Source: a virus. Taken from it: a stretch of DNA of 64,000 nucleotides. Both the position numbers and the translations under genes were made by a program. Position 1 is the first letter of the stretch, and each line of letters opens with the position of its first letter. The notes beneath the pieces were generated by a model. It worked only from the letters and a program-made list of their open reading frames with translations. It was not told the origin of the DNA and searched no databases. The stretch lies in IMG/VR virus record IMGVR_UViG_3300017773_000002, positions 24,454 through 88,453 of that record, one strand, 5' to 3'. Below, piece by piece: positions 48,967-57,490 of this stretch.

Positions 48967-50289
48967 ATGAGTGAAGCAAATCTTAGTGCTATCGAGACTG
49001 TAGATCCTATAGAATTCAAATCTATTGTCATCGAATCTGATAAAATGGGAAAGAATCCTGTCGATATTACTGATATGACAGTGGAGATACAGATTTTTGA
49101 ACATATCGACAAACCTTATCTCACTGCCTTGTTAGCTTTTGCTGATACCAATGATTTAGTTTCTACCACTGATATTTCCGGTGGCGAGAAGGTAACCATA
49201 ACCTTACAACTAACCAGACCGGACACGATAGAGGTGTCTAAAACATTCTACATAGACAAAATTGTTAGTTCTAGTAAATCTAATGAGAACTCAGAGTTCT
49301 TCATATTCCATCTTCTGGAAGACATTGCATACACGGCAAGTCTTAGCAATATCAATAAATCTTACTCTGGTAATCCCGAAAAAATAATACAAAAGATATC
49401 CAAAAATTCTCTTGGTAACAAAGAGATCTTGGTGCCTAGTCAGTCACAACAAAATATGAAGGTCATTATTCCAAATCTAAATGCAATTGAAGCTATGTCT
49501 TGGATTAAAAACAGGACATGTACCAGTGATGGTTACCCCTTTTACCTATACTCGACTATAGCAGATGATTACCTAACTTTTATTGATTTAAAGACTATGT
49601 TGCAAGAAGGTTCAATGAATCCGAATCACCCTTACACTTATTCAAAGTCTAGTGCTTCTACAGGTTCTACAATTTCAACTAAAAACAGAAGAACTATTTT
49701 ACAATATAAGTCGTCGGACAATGAGGATCTCTTATCTTTAATACGCAAAGGGCTTATTGGTGCTGAGTATAGATTCATTGACCCCACAGAGAATGATAAT
49801 AATAAATTTACATTTGATGTTCAGACTGATGTTATAAAGAAGATAAAAGGAGATCTTAATGTGGAATCTCTGGTATACGATGAAGTTTATAAACACGACG
49901 GAAAGTCTTTCAATAAGTATCAGTCTCGAAGTATTTCTATGATTGGTAGTACTCAGGCATACTCCATGAACTCTTATATGCAGAGCGATAGTAAAGAGTA
50001 TTATAAGTCAAACATTATCAATAAGGCTCTGGATCAACTGCTTAAAAAGAACTCTATCGAAATCACTGTCAATGGTACAGATCTACTTGGGGGTGACAGT
50101 AACTACACTATCGGTAGGAAATTAACCACACGATTCCTGAGAAACATGGCACCCGAAGACACTGACTATTTCTTTGATAATAAGAAGTCCGGTGACTTCC
50201 TCATATTCTCAGCCAAACATAATATTAGTAGAGAGTCCTATACGGTCTCACTATCATGCGTTAAACTTGACAATGGTGATGTAAAATGA
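48967..50289 (+). CDS. 27: baseplate hub protein (gp27-like)
   Basis: The 440 residues show the hub fold pattern of gp27/gpD proteins: MTVEIQIFEHIDKPYLTALL, GGEKVTITLQL, a long FHLLEDIAYTAS block, and AMSWIKNRTCTSDGYPFYLY, followed by LTFIDLKTMLQ. The C-terminal GDFLIFSAKHNISRESYTVSL resembles the last beta domain. It precedes the spike gene with a four-base overlap, as expected for the gp27-gp5 complex. Confidence 0.78.
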   Translation: MSEANLSAIETVDPIEFKSIVIESDKMGKNPVDITDMTVEIQIFEHIDKPYLTALLAFADTNDLVSTTDISGGEKVTITLQLTRPDTIEVSKTFYIDKIVSSSKSNENSEFFIFHLLEDIAYTASLSNINKSYSGNPEKIIQKISKNSLGNKEILVPSQSQQNMKVIIPNLNAIEAMSWIKNRTCTSDGYPFYLYSTIADDYLTFIDLKTMLQEGSMNPNHPYTYSKSSASTGSTISTKNRRTILQYKSSDNEDLLSLIRKGLIGAEYRFIDPTENDNNKFTFDVQTDVIKKIKGDLNVESLVYDEVYKHDGKSFNKYQSRSISMIGSTQAYSMNSYMQSDSKEYYKSNIINKALDQLLKKNSIEITVNGTDLLGGDSNYTIGRKLTTRFLRNMAPEDTDYFFDNKKSGDFLIFSAKHNISRESYTVSLSCVKLDNGDVK

Positions 50290-51011
50290 TACCCAATACT
50301 TTTGTTGATTTCTATGGTGACCAGACACGTTGGTTCCTTGGTGAAGTTGTTAATGTGAAGGACGATCCCCTGAAACTCGGTCGCGTGAAGGTTAGAGTTT
50401 TCGGGGTTTACGACGATATCGCCGACGAAGATCTACCTTGGGCTCAGATCGTTGTACCAATCACTCAAGGTATCCACAAAGGTAAGGGACAGAACCTAGG
50501 TATCCTTGTAGGTTCACAGGTGTTCGGTATGTTCTTGGATGGTCAGAACTCTCAGTTGCCTATGGTGATTGGTACTGTACCCAAGGAAGGAGATGCAAAC
50601 TCCAAGGCGGAAGAGAACTATCCTCAAAACAAAGTCTATGAGACAGAGAGTGGACACTACAAAGAGTGGGATGATACTGAAGGCAAGGAACGCATTCGTG
50701 AACAACATAAGTCGGGTACGTACTACGAGATGCAACATGATGGTTCGAGAGTAACTGAAATAGTCAAAGATAATTATACTTTGGTGGCTGGAGATGATAA
50801 ACTTCGTGTATCTGGTAATGTCATGATAATAGTCGATGGTGGAGATACTACTATAGATTGTTCGGAGGTAAAAATGACCGGAAATTTACGTGTGGATGGT
50901 GGAATTACTGTGGGGGATGACGTAGAAACTGATGAAGGAATATCACTTAATGATCATAAACATAAGATAAAAAGTGGTTCTTCTGCTGGAGTTACCGATA
51001 AACCACAATAG
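50286..51011 (+). CDS. 5: baseplate spike protein (gp5-like) without lysozyme domain
   Basis: The 241 residues have an OB-fold start (TRWFLGEVVNVKDDPLKLGR followed by VKVRVFGVYDD), a gp5-type linker, and a repetitive C-terminal beta-helix (DNYTLVAGDDKLRVSGN, then MIIVDGGDTTI and LRVDGGITVGDDV). It ends with NDHKHKI, an HxH pair like the iron site at the tip of P2 gpV spikes. The T4 lysozyme domain is absent. This protein pierces the outer membrane. Confidence 0.87.
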   Translation: MIPNTFVDFYGDQTRWFLGEVVNVKDDPLKLGRVKVRVFGVYDDIADEDLPWAQIVVPITQGIHKGKGQNLGILVGSQVFGMFLDGQNSQLPMVIGTVPKEGDANSKAEENYPQNKVYETESGHYKEWDDTEGKERIREQHKSGTYYEMQHDGSRVTEIVKDNYTLVAGDDKLRVSGNVMIIVDGGDTTIDCSEVKMTGNLRVDGGITVGDDVETDEGISLNDHKHKIKSGSSAGVTDKPQ

Positions 51012-51185
51012 AGGTATGATAGACACACCCTGAAATATGGCAACAAAAACTCTGAAAATCCCTTCAAAGTAAGAAGAAACACTCCAAAAACACACAAAAA
51101 TAATCAAAAAACATAATAAAATTAGGATATACGAAATTCCAATGGAAATATTTCTAATATTGTGATGTAGAGAGAAGGATACCTA

Positions 51186-51569
51186 ATGGCGTATAGTGAC
51201 AAAGTAATCGACCACTACGAGAACCCTAGGAACGTAGGTGTGTTGGACGAGAAGTCAATCAACGTAGGGACAGGGATGGTAGGTGCACCAGCCTGTGGTG
51301 ATGTGATGCGACTACAGATACAGGTGAGTGATGATGGTATCATAGAGGATGCTAAGTTCAAGACCTATGGGTGTGGTTCAGCGATTGCATCTAGTTCTCT
51401 CCTAACGGAATGGGTTAAGGGGAGACATATAGACGATGCAGAACAAATAAAGAATACCGAACTGGCAGAGGAGTTGGCATTACCGCCCGTGAAGATACAC
51501 TGTTCGGTGTTGGCAGAGGATGCTATTAAGACTGCTGTCAAGGATGTGCGAGAGAAGAGAAAGAAATGA
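51186..51569 (+). CDS. iscU: iron-sulfur cluster scaffold protein IscU
   Basis: The 127 residues look almost bacterial: [27 protein letters not shown] with Cys37 and Asp39, [14 protein letters not shown] with Cys63, and LPPVKIHC with Cys106. These are the cluster ligands, and LPPVK (99-103) is the known HscA chaperone recognition site, so it could work with host HscA/HscB and IscS. By count, 51181-51540 has 174 G/C in 360 bases (48%), higher than nearby phage genes, which suggests recent transfer. The upstream 174-base gap has no clear element. Confidence 0.95.
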   Translation: MAYSDKVIDHYENPRNVGVLDEKSINVGTGMVGAPACGDVMRLQIQVSDDGIIEDAKFKTYGCGSAIASSSLLTEWVKGRHIDDAEQIKNTELAEELALPPVKIHCSVLAEDAIKTAVKDVREKRKK

Positions 51570-51886
51570 TTACTATGACATCAGCTGCGGAACAACAAAT
51601 GGTAAAACATTTGGAGCATCGTTCTACGGGTGTTGGTGTTAGGTTGGGTGTACGTACTAATGGGTGTTCTGGTTTGTCTTATCTATTAGAGTTTGTTGAT
51701 ACTCCAGAGGGGGGTGATGTTGTCATGCAATGTGGCGATGTTATGTTAGTGATTGACCCTAAGAGTTTGATCTACCTAGACGGGACTGAGTTAGATTATG
51801 TTAGAGAGGGATTGAACGAAGGGTTCCAGTTTAGAAACCCTAACGTCAAAGATGAATGTGGTTGCGGAGAAAGTTTCCACGTCTAG
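51566..51886 (+). CDS. iscA: iron-sulfur cluster carrier IscA
   Basis: The 106 residues have the A-type carrier cysteines: [10 protein letters not shown] with Cys34, and the C-terminal [10 protein letters not shown] with Cys98 and Cys100. [17 protein letters not shown] and [20 protein letters not shown] match cellular IscA. ATGA overlap with iscU and the order iscU-iscA equal the bacterial isc operon, so the pair was probably captured as one fragment. Convergent with the next minus-strand gene. Confidence 0.95.
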   Translation: MITMTSAAEQQMVKHLEHRSTGVGVRLGVRTNGCSGLSYLLEFVDTPEGGDVVMQCGDVMLVIDPKSLIYLDGTELDYVREGLNEGFQFRNPNVKDECGCGESFHV

Positions 51887-52296
51887 GCAGCAGTGCGATG
51901 ATACTCTAGACGTTCACGTTGTCGACCCATTACAAAAGATTCTGTAACGCCTTCAGGGAACAACAACTCGCGAGTAGCGATGTAGTTACCATAGAAGTTT
52001 TTTGTTAGGTAGTGTGGTTTATCCCACGAATCCCACGCGACGGTATCCACGTCTTCGATAGACCAATCAATAACTTTATTCTCTGCATAATCATTAGCAG
52101 ACTCGATAAGCGGAGTGATAGACTCCATCATGTATCGAACTGAAGTGTGGTCCTCGAACTCGAACTCGTACACATAAGTGTCGCCACCCTTAGCCTTCCA
52201 ACACTGTGGGCATTCGCCTTGACCGTCCCAATCGTGGGCGCCATAGTTTTCCCAATTCTGTGTGTGTATTACTAGATTAACTCTACCATGATTCAT
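51883..52296 (-). CDS. early hypothetical protein with CxxC
   Basis: The 137 residues begin [20 protein letters not shown] and contain [20 protein letters not shown], with a CxxC that may bind zinc. [13 protein letters not shown] recalls GSWDKPYICTD in the gene at 53137, so the two may be distantly related. It is the last gene of a minus-strand early operon. Confidence 0.6.
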   Translation of the reverse strand: MNHGRVNLVIHTQNWENYGAHDWDGQGECPQCWKAKGGDTYVYEFEFEDHTSVRYMMESITPLIESANDYAENKVIDWSIEDVDTVAWDSWDKPHYLTKNFYGNYIATRELLFPEGVTESFVMGRQRERLEYHRTAA

Positions 52297-52298
52297 TA

Positions 52299-52421
52299 TT
52301 ATACCTCTCGTATGTCAATTGGTTTGGACGGATCAATCTTGATGGCGTCGTACTCTTCCTGTGTGAGGAAGGTAGCATCTTCCCAAGCTTCGGTGTTGTC
52401 TGTCCAGTTTTCGTTATTCAT
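52299..52421 (-). CDS. tiny acidic protein
   Basis: A 40-residue frame, ATG at 52421 overlapping the upstream stop (TAATG), TAA at 52299. Acidic (NWTDNTEAWEDATFLTQEEY). It has GGGAGAG as ribosome site and fills the gap exactly between its neighbours, which supports it. Confidence 0.6.
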   Translation of the reverse strand: MNNENWTDNTEAWEDATFLTQEEYDAIKIDPSKPIDIREV

Positions 52422-52657
52422 TATTTTCTCTCCCATTCAACTCTTGATTCAGTCATTATTCTGCGATTACTTGAGATCTTACGAACGTTTCTGTTACCGC
52501 TACCTTCAATGATATGACCACATGTTGTTACGATATCAGAAACAAAACCATCATCATTGATAAAACTTTCGATGGTAAAGGTGCGAGAAATATCATCCCA
52601 TCGACCCAAAGTAAATCCGTCAACGTTAATTACTTTGCCGATCCTCGCATCTGTCAT
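52421..52657 (-). CDS. early hypothetical protein
   Basis: The 78 residues are basic at the end (RKISSNRRIMTESRVEWERK) with beta-type alternation earlier (IGKVINVDGFTLGRW). First gene after the palindromic early promoter. No family recognised. Confidence 0.6.
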   Translation of the reverse strand: MTDARIGKVINVDGFTLGRWDDISRTFTIESFINDDGFVSDIVTTCGHIIEGSGNRNVRKISSNRRIMTESRVEWERK

Positions 52658-52662
52658 ATTAA

Positions 52663-52722
52663 TTCTCTCTCAGTTCTCATAATCAATACAAGTATTATAC
52701 TACACTTAACGGGCTTTGTCAA
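52663..52722 (-). promoter_or_regulatory. early promoter plus leader cassette (39-bp repeat copy 2)
   Basis: On the minus strand: TTGACA (52722-52717), 17-base spacer, TATAAT (52699-52694), then AATACTTGTATT and GAGAGAG. Bases 52663-52701 are the exact inverse of 807-845. Confidence 0.92.
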
Positions 52723-52742
52723 GCGTTTTATAAAAATAAATT

Positions 52743-52767
52743 AAAAAAAAACCCTTCCGAAGAAGGG
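52743..52767 (-). terminator. rho-independent terminator (UUCG loop)
   Basis: On the minus strand CCCTTC, loop TTCG, GAAGGG, followed by nine T. Ends the operon 53670-52790 just before the promoter of the next one. Confidence 0.92.
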
Positions 52768-52789
52768 CAAAGGTTCCTTGAGAGAAAGG

Positions 52790-52942
52790 TTATGAAACAT
52801 CTTTGAGATAGATATCGATCCGTGTGGGGTCCATACCTAGGTCAATTAAATTTTTTCGGAGACTCTCAGGGTCTCGAACGCCCCATTCTATGTGACGTTC
52901 ATCGTTATCGTCATACCACTCGACGCACCATACCTCACTCAT
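52790..52942 (-). CDS. small early protein
   Basis: Start at ATG 52942, overlapping the end of the upstream gene. The 50 residues, MSEVWCVEWYDDNDERHIEWG onward, look like a small folded acidic unit with a helix DPESLRKNLIDLGMDP. It may be an inhibitor-type early protein, but there is no direct evidence. Confidence 0.55.
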   Translation of the reverse strand: MSEVWCVEWYDDNDERHIEWGVRDPESLRKNLIDLGMDPTRIDIYLKDVS

Positions 52943-53126
52943 TAGGTAGGTTCGTGTAGTCAAGAGTCTCACTGATGTAGTCTAACGCGATCGGAGACTT
53001 AGCTGCGATTACCGACAGCATAGAACTCAGGTAACCAATCACATAGTGTGGGGAATCGTTTTCGATCTCTAGGTTACTTACAATCTTTGAGACCAGTTCT
53101 TGTTCAGTGTATTTAAAGTTCATCAT
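52935..53126 (-). CDS. small early helical protein
   Basis: ATG 53126 follows AGGAGAT; upstream in-frame codons overlap the preceding gene and are not used. The 63 residues are helical (YTEQELVSKIVSNLEIE, YVIGYLSSMLSVIAAKSPI). Co-transcribed with 53137. Confidence 0.6.
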   Translation of the reverse strand: MMNFKYTEQELVSKIVSNLEIENDSPHYVIGYLSSMLSVIAAKSPIALDYISETLDYTNLPNE

Positions 53127-53136
53127 AATATATCTC

Positions 53137-53670
53137 CTATGCAGCCATCGCTGTCTTTTGTGATTCAATAATTTGTTCAGCACGTTGGTTAAGTTCTTCG
53201 ATCTCTGGAGTCCAGTCACGAGGACTATCAGTGCAGATGTATGGTTTGTCCCATGATCCAACATTGATGTCGATATAGTGTGATCGGTGGAAGTAGTCAG
53301 TCTGAATATCATCTTCGCAGAAGTAGTCTGGTCCGTGCATCGCTTCTTTCAACTCAAGTAGGAATGCCAACACAACGGGGTCAGACTTGTAGTTCTCTTC
53401 TAACCAGTACTCATTCACTTGGACATATTGTTCAGCGAGTCGAGCAGCAGTAGTCTTACAGTCGTGTGCATTACACCTTAGGTCAAGACGAGTTCTTTCT
53501 AGTTGACTCTCATTCACAGCAGAGATAATATCTAGTGGACTAGACTTAATATTCACAACAAGGGTAGAGTGATGACGAACAGCGATTGACGCTTTGACGT
53601 TATACTTCTTTAGAACTGCTTTGATCGCAGGGGCTAGATTCTTTTTGTCTTCTTGGGATACATATGCCAT
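53137..53670 (-). CDS. conserved early phage protein
   Basis: The 177 residues begin MAYVSQEDKKNLAPAIKAVL then KKYNVKASIAVRHHSTLVVN, a pattern I recall from early proteins of several large phages; the function is not known to me. Cys and His residues lie mid-protein (RCNAHDC). The end HYIDINVGSWDKPYIC is repeated in style in 51883. Ends in a short Ala-rich tail, as do several neighbours. Confidence 0.65.
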   Translation of the reverse strand: MAYVSQEDKKNLAPAIKAVLKKYNVKASIAVRHHSTLVVNIKSSPLDIISAVNESQLERTRLDLRCNAHDCKTTAARLAEQYVQVNEYWLEENYKSDPVVLAFLLELKEAMHGPDYFCEDDIQTDYFHRSHYIDINVGSWDKPYICTDSPRDWTPEIEELNQRAEQIIESQKTAMAA

Positions 53671-53707
53671 AACTTTTTTCTCTCTCTCTTTATCAATTTA
53701 TGTAACC

Positions 53708-53736
53708 ATTATAATACATTAGGCAACTTTTGGCAA
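53708..53736 (-). promoter_or_regulatory. early sigma70-like promoter
   Basis: TTGCCA (53736-53731), 17-base spacer, TATAAT (53713-53708), then GGTTACATAAATTGATAAAG and GAGAGAG, the second leader type. It overlaps the end of the upstream gene at 53719. Confidence 0.88.
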
Positions 53737-54345
53737 GCGTAAATAATATTTTTCTTTTTCTAAAATATATTGTGGAATATCTAACATCTCTTCCAAATAA
53801 TCTGTAGACATTCTTTTAGTGCCATTACCAATAAAAACGTAATCGAATAAGTGTTTGTATCGTTCCATAAAACCCATTTCCAAATAAAAAATTCCGTCCT
53901 TATTACAAGTAAAGTTTGAAAGTTGAGTGTTTTCGCTATTTGTCACTAATATTGTTTTTCTACAATATTGAAATATCTCATTGAATAATAAAAATCCAGC
54001 AGACCCTAATCCCCCTTCGAAGTCTTCCCAATTTTCTATTATCATACGAGCGATAGTTTGTGGAGTTATAAAATGATCTTTAGTGGTTTTGATTTTCTCA
54101 TCAAACTTATTTTTATTGCACACCGCGTTTCTAGCTTTTTCTGTCATAATTCCAGTATCATCTTCCTGCCAATAAGGAACAGAAAAAACTTTATCATAGA
54201 AACCATGTGTTGTCCCCATCATCTTGTAACGACAAATATGACCATTATCATCCATGTGATCTCTAACTAAGCCTTCAATTTCAGTGTAAGCAAGTTCTGT
54301 GTAGGCCTTTGCTTTCTTTTCATGTTCTGATTTACTTTTTGTCAT
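53719..54345 (-). CDS. early hypothetical protein
   Basis: The 208 residues are mixed charge with KTTKDHFITPQTIARMIIEN in the middle, a DH..P pattern slightly like His-Me-finger nucleases, and NGHICRYKM earlier. The evidence for nuclease activity is weak. It has its own promoter at 54374. Confidence 0.55.
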   Translation of the reverse strand: MTKSKSEHEKKAKAYTELAYTEIEGLVRDHMDDNGHICRYKMMGTTHGFYDKVFSVPYWQEDDTGIMTEKARNAVCNKNKFDEKIKTTKDHFITPQTIARMIIENWEDFEGGLGSAGFLLFNEIFQYCRKTILVTNSENTQLSNFTCNKDGIFYLEMGFMERYKHLFDYVFIGNGTKRMSTDYLEEMLDIPQYILEKEKYYLRLPKVA

Positions 54346-54373
54346 TTCTTTTTTCCCATTAACTTATGTAACC

Positions 54374-54402
54374 ATTATAGTATATGAAACAACTTTTGTC
54401 AA
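54374..54402 (-). promoter_or_regulatory. early sigma70-like promoter
   Basis: TTGACA (54402-54397), 17-base spacer, TATAAT (54379-54374), with the TGGTTACATAA leader start but a shortened remainder. The -35 overlaps the stop of the upstream ParB-like gene. Confidence 0.85.
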
Positions 54403-55598
54403 GCCGCTATCGCTGTTATTTTTTTCTTAGGATATCGCTTTCTTAGTAAATGCTTTTTTTCCCAAGCTTTTATCTTGCCTTCAATTTCTTGAATTTGCTT
54501 TTCCCAAGTTTCGGGATCAGCGCTTACATAATCTTCATCATCCCCTTCAATTTGAGGAAGATAACGAAGATCAATACGTCTAAGTCCACCATCTTTAATA
54601 AAAGATAGAAGGTCTAGAGCCTTATCTACTTCTTGAATCATAATTTGTGAATCTTTAACTTCTCTAACTTTGATTATTTCTTTAGTTAATAATCCATCCC
54701 AGTGAAAGTAAGAAATAATTGGTTTAACCTTATCAATTACTTTGGAGAGGTTTAAAACTCTGCGTATCCATCTTGGATCTCTATCTGAATCCTTTCCACT
54801 TTTACTTTCCATCATCACAGGGGTTAAAACATTTACGTCACTTTCTAATCCATGATCTTCCAAATGTTTATCAGCGTCTGTATATACGCGAGGAATTCCT
54901 TTATATTTTCCACTTTCTCTTTGAATTGTCCGTAACATTGGCAAGAATTTGCTACTCTTTCTTGAAATACCTCTATGAACTAAGACTGTTTTTATCTCCT
55001 CTTCATTAGTAACGTCTACTAAACCTTGTCTACAACAATGAAGAATATTACTGATTATATCGTCTTCGGTTCGAACTTCTTTGTCAACTTTGTTTTTGTC
55101 TTCTTTATTCTCAATGTCTTGCCACGTGTATAACCAATATTCAGCGTTGAAGTTTTCGCAATCGTTAAACTCCACTATGATAACGAACATATATGCACAC
55201 CCAACATTATAATGTGCTTCAAAACGATGATGACCAGAAACTAGTCTGTATTTGCCATTACGTAATTTGACAACCACTGGAGGAACATCATCTCCATGTT
55301 TAAATTCACCACGTTTTATAATGTCTTCGAATTTTCTTACCTTATCGGGATTGTAACCCTTAGATCTACTAACATTTTGATGAATGGCTGTGGGATGGTC
55401 GCCAGGAACATATTTCCCATCTTTAGTTTTTAAAACGATATCTTTTATAAGGATAAATGTTCCATCGCGATTATCCTTTGAAATAGTCATTCCTTGTGAT
55501 TCGGGAACTATGCTCGCTTTGTACTTTCCTTTTCCATTACCTTTGGAGGGAAATTTATCTTTCGATTTAGGACTTGAATTTATCAGCGAAACTTTCAT
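54399..55598 (-). CDS. ParB/sulfiredoxin-like nuclease-domain protein
   Basis: The 399 residues have an N-terminal ParB-type fold: RKFEDIIKRGEFKHGDDVPP followed by VVVKLRNGKYRLVSGHHRFEA, where GHHRFEA matches the GxxR motif that binds nucleotide in ParB proteins. The rest is helical with a basic C-terminus (KRYPKKKITAIAA). Phage proteins of this type have been proposed as nucleases or methyltransferase partners. It has its own early promoter. Confidence 0.7.
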   Translation of the reverse strand: MKVSLINSSPKSKDKFPSKGNGKGKYKASIVPESQGMTISKDNRDGTFILIKDIVLKTKDGKYVPGDHPTAIHQNVSRSKGYNPDKVRKFEDIIKRGEFKHGDDVPPVVVKLRNGKYRLVSGHHRFEAHYNVGCAYMFVIIVEFNDCENFNAEYWLYTWQDIENKEDKNKVDKEVRTEDDIISNILHCCRQGLVDVTNEEEIKTVLVHRGISRKSSKFLPMLRTIQRESGKYKGIPRVYTDADKHLEDHGLESDVNVLTPVMMESKSGKDSDRDPRWIRRVLNLSKVIDKVKPIISYFHWDGLLTKEIIKVREVKDSQIMIQEVDKALDLLSFIKDGGLRRIDLRYLPQIEGDDEDYVSADPETWEKQIQEIEGKIKAWEKKHLLRKRYPKKKITAIAA

Positions 55599-55631
55599 AA
55601 TTTTTATCTCTCTTTATCAATTTATGTAACC

Positions 55632-55660
55632 ATTATAATATACAGTGCAACTTTTGTCAA
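55632..55660 (-). promoter_or_regulatory. early sigma70-like promoter
   Basis: TTGACA (55660-55655), 17-base spacer, TATAAT (55637-55632), then GGTTACATAAATTGATAAAG and AGAGAG. Confidence 0.9.
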
Positions 55661-55677
55661 GCGTTTTTAAAAATTTT

Positions 55678-55950
55678 TTATGCCGCAACCTTCGCAGAGA
55701 ACCGTGGGTATAATCTGAATGGAGCTTGTTCATTAAGAGTCTCCATATAGATAGTAGGTTCTGCTAGACCGCGTTCGTCTAAAGCATCAAAGTATAATTG
55801 TGAATCACAGTCGCACTCTAACCACACATACTTATTATTGAAGAACGAGTACTCAGAGATCTTGTTCATGAACCCTAGGTTCTCTACAGTGCGTACATCA
55901 ATCTTTAGGTACGAATGGCTTGGATCAGATATATAAGTAATTGGTTTCAT
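55678..55950 (-). CDS. early hypothetical protein
   Basis: The 90 residues contain LKIDVRTVENLGFMNKISEY and YVWLECDCDSQLYFDALDE, with two Cys, and a basic end. Overlaps the upstream gene by one base. No family recognised. Confidence 0.6.
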   Translation of the reverse strand: MKPITYISDPSHSYLKIDVRTVENLGFMNKISEYSFFNNKYVWLECDCDSQLYFDALDERGLAEPTIYMETLNEQAPFRLYPRFSAKVAA

Positions 55951-56222
55951 TATGCGGCCTCTCTAACTTTAAGTTTACTGGAAGTTGTATCAATAATAAG
56001 ATCACGAACACGTTCACGGTCAAGTGAATCACCCTGACCCCAAGTTTCATGGCGAGTGGTACTAGAACATATCTCTAGATACTCCATTATAGCACGTTCT
56101 ACGGCATCGACAGACAGACCCTCTATAGGGTATAGACCATCATAGGCATAGAATGATAGAACATAGTTTCTGAAGTGAACTAGTTCGGGATTAGATCGCA
56201 TTGCGATATAGTTAGTTTTCAT
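55950..56222 (-). CDS. early hypothetical protein
   Basis: ATG 56222 follows the GAGAGAG of the conserved leader; an ATT upstream in frame is not used. The 90 residues are helical (MKTNYIAMRSNPELVHFRNY, LSVDAVERAIMEYLEICSS). First gene behind the 57-bp repeated promoter cassette. Confidence 0.6.
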   Translation of the reverse strand: MKTNYIAMRSNPELVHFRNYVLSFYAYDGLYPIEGLSVDAVERAIMEYLEICSSTTRHETWGQGDSLDRERVRDLIIDTTSSKLKVREAA

Positions 56223-56228
56223 ATTTCT

Positions 56229-56285
56229 CTCTCTCTTTATCAATTTATGTAACCATTATACAACAGCCAACAAGGTTTGTCAAGC
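56229..56285 (-). promoter_or_regulatory. early promoter plus leader cassette (57-bp repeat copy 2)
   Basis: On the minus strand TTGACA (56283-56278), 17-base spacer, TATAAT (56260-56255), and the same leader as 24337-24393, exact over 57 bases. The -35 overlaps the stop codon of the upstream HNH gene. Confidence 0.93.
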
Positions 56286-57062
56286 AAAAAATATTAAATT
56301 GTCAGGTTTCCAATTATTGTAGAGAGAGAAAAAATCTTCCTTTGTTTTAACTTCTCCTCTATCCCATGCATACAACCATTGTTCTGCTAATTCGGTAGGG
56401 ACCCATCCCCTTTCTTTATGTGGATGATTCTCAAAAAACAAACAGATAGCATGGATACATGCCTTATGAAATGCATCCTTTTCGTGAGGTTTTAATACAA
56501 GACTACTTTTTTTCTTTTTAGGTTTTGCATTCGGGTGAGGATTTCTTCTAATCATGTAATGACTATGGTAAGCACTCTTCCCCTCCGGAATATCAACAAG
56601 AATAGTATCCCCTATATTTGCGGTGTCTCGTGCAGTTATTGGGTTGGTTATTTCATGCATCTCTTGAATATCACCAGAGGCGACACGTTGATCATAATCT
56701 TGCAGTTTGACCATTATAATCATATCTCGCTTAGTGATATACTTATCTTTCTTCCAGAGACGAGACAAATATTCCAACAAATCATCTTGATTTTCTTTGG
56801 GAGTTCCCCAATAAATATGTTGTGGATTTACACACCTACCATCATTACAAGCATGACAGGCATGATAGTCGTTTCCCGTGGGCAGATTAGTATTAGTAAA
56901 CTCCGCTAGTGCATTTCTATATTCGGGACTTGCGGCACGAGGTTTATCACCGACTTTTTTAGTATACAATTTATCACTAATAACACAAGGCGTGTTTAAA
57001 TCTATATGAGTCATTCTATAGTGACGAGATTTTGTATCCACTAGAAGTTCTGCATCTATCAT
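56280..57062 (-). CDS. HNH endonuclease-like protein
   Basis: ATG 57062 is used, with AAAGG before it. The 260 residues contain HACHACNDGRCVNPQHIYWG followed by TPKENQDD, the C..C...C-N-P-H.. layout of HNH nucleases of the phage type, with the DDL helix following. The C-terminal half (LYNNWKPDNLIFFA end) is of unknown function. It may be a homing or host-DNA nuclease; no intron is seen nearby. Confidence 0.75.
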   Translation of the reverse strand: MIDAELLVDTKSRHYRMTHIDLNTPCVISDKLYTKKVGDKPRAASPEYRNALAEFTNTNLPTGNDYHACHACNDGRCVNPQHIYWGTPKENQDDLLEYLSRLWKKDKYITKRDMIIMVKLQDYDQRVASGDIQEMHEITNPITARDTANIGDTILVDIPEGKSAYHSHYMIRRNPHPNAKPKKKKSSLVLKPHEKDAFHKACIHAICLFFENHPHKERGWVPTELAEQWLYAWDRGEVKTKEDFFSLYNNWKPDNLIFFA

Positions 57063-57064
57063 AG

Positions 57065-57490
57065 TCAAGCCTTTACACCAAAGAATTTTTTAACGTCATT
57101 CCAATTTCCTACAACTAAAGCCTTTTCGAAATTGTTATCACGACCATATACACTTGCTTGTCCTTTCTCCCACGTATCTTTAGGAGTTATAGTGTACTTA
57201 ACATCTCCAGTCTCTATATCGCATATACGGAAATCATCATACAAACTCCCGAATGAAGGACAATTGTTCCTAAAGAATACATAGTCCTCGTAGATATTAA
57301 TTTTACTAGAGGTAATAAGAGACTTAATTTTTGGTACTAGTCTATAGGTCTTGTTCTTTAAAGATGAATCGTTACAGAACCAGTCAAACCATCCAGCATT
57401 ACACTGAGTAGCTTTATCCGAATTATTGTACATTCCGTTTTCGAAGTTTACTAGAAACTCCTGTATCGATTGTTGGTTATAATAACTCAT
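57065..57490 (-). CDS. early hypothetical protein between two HNH genes
   Basis: The 141 residues contain several Trp, Cys and Phe (CNAGWFDWFCND) and a domain with TYRLVPKIKSLI. It overlaps the upstream HNH gene by 14 bases and is followed by the other after 2 bases. No family recognised. Confidence 0.58.
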   Translation of the reverse strand: MSYYNQQSIQEFLVNFENGMYNNSDKATQCNAGWFDWFCNDSSLKNKTYRLVPKIKSLITSSKINIYEDYVFFRNNCPSFGSLYDDFRICDIETGDVKYTITPKDTWEKGQASVYGRDNNFEKALVVGNWNDVKKFFGVKA

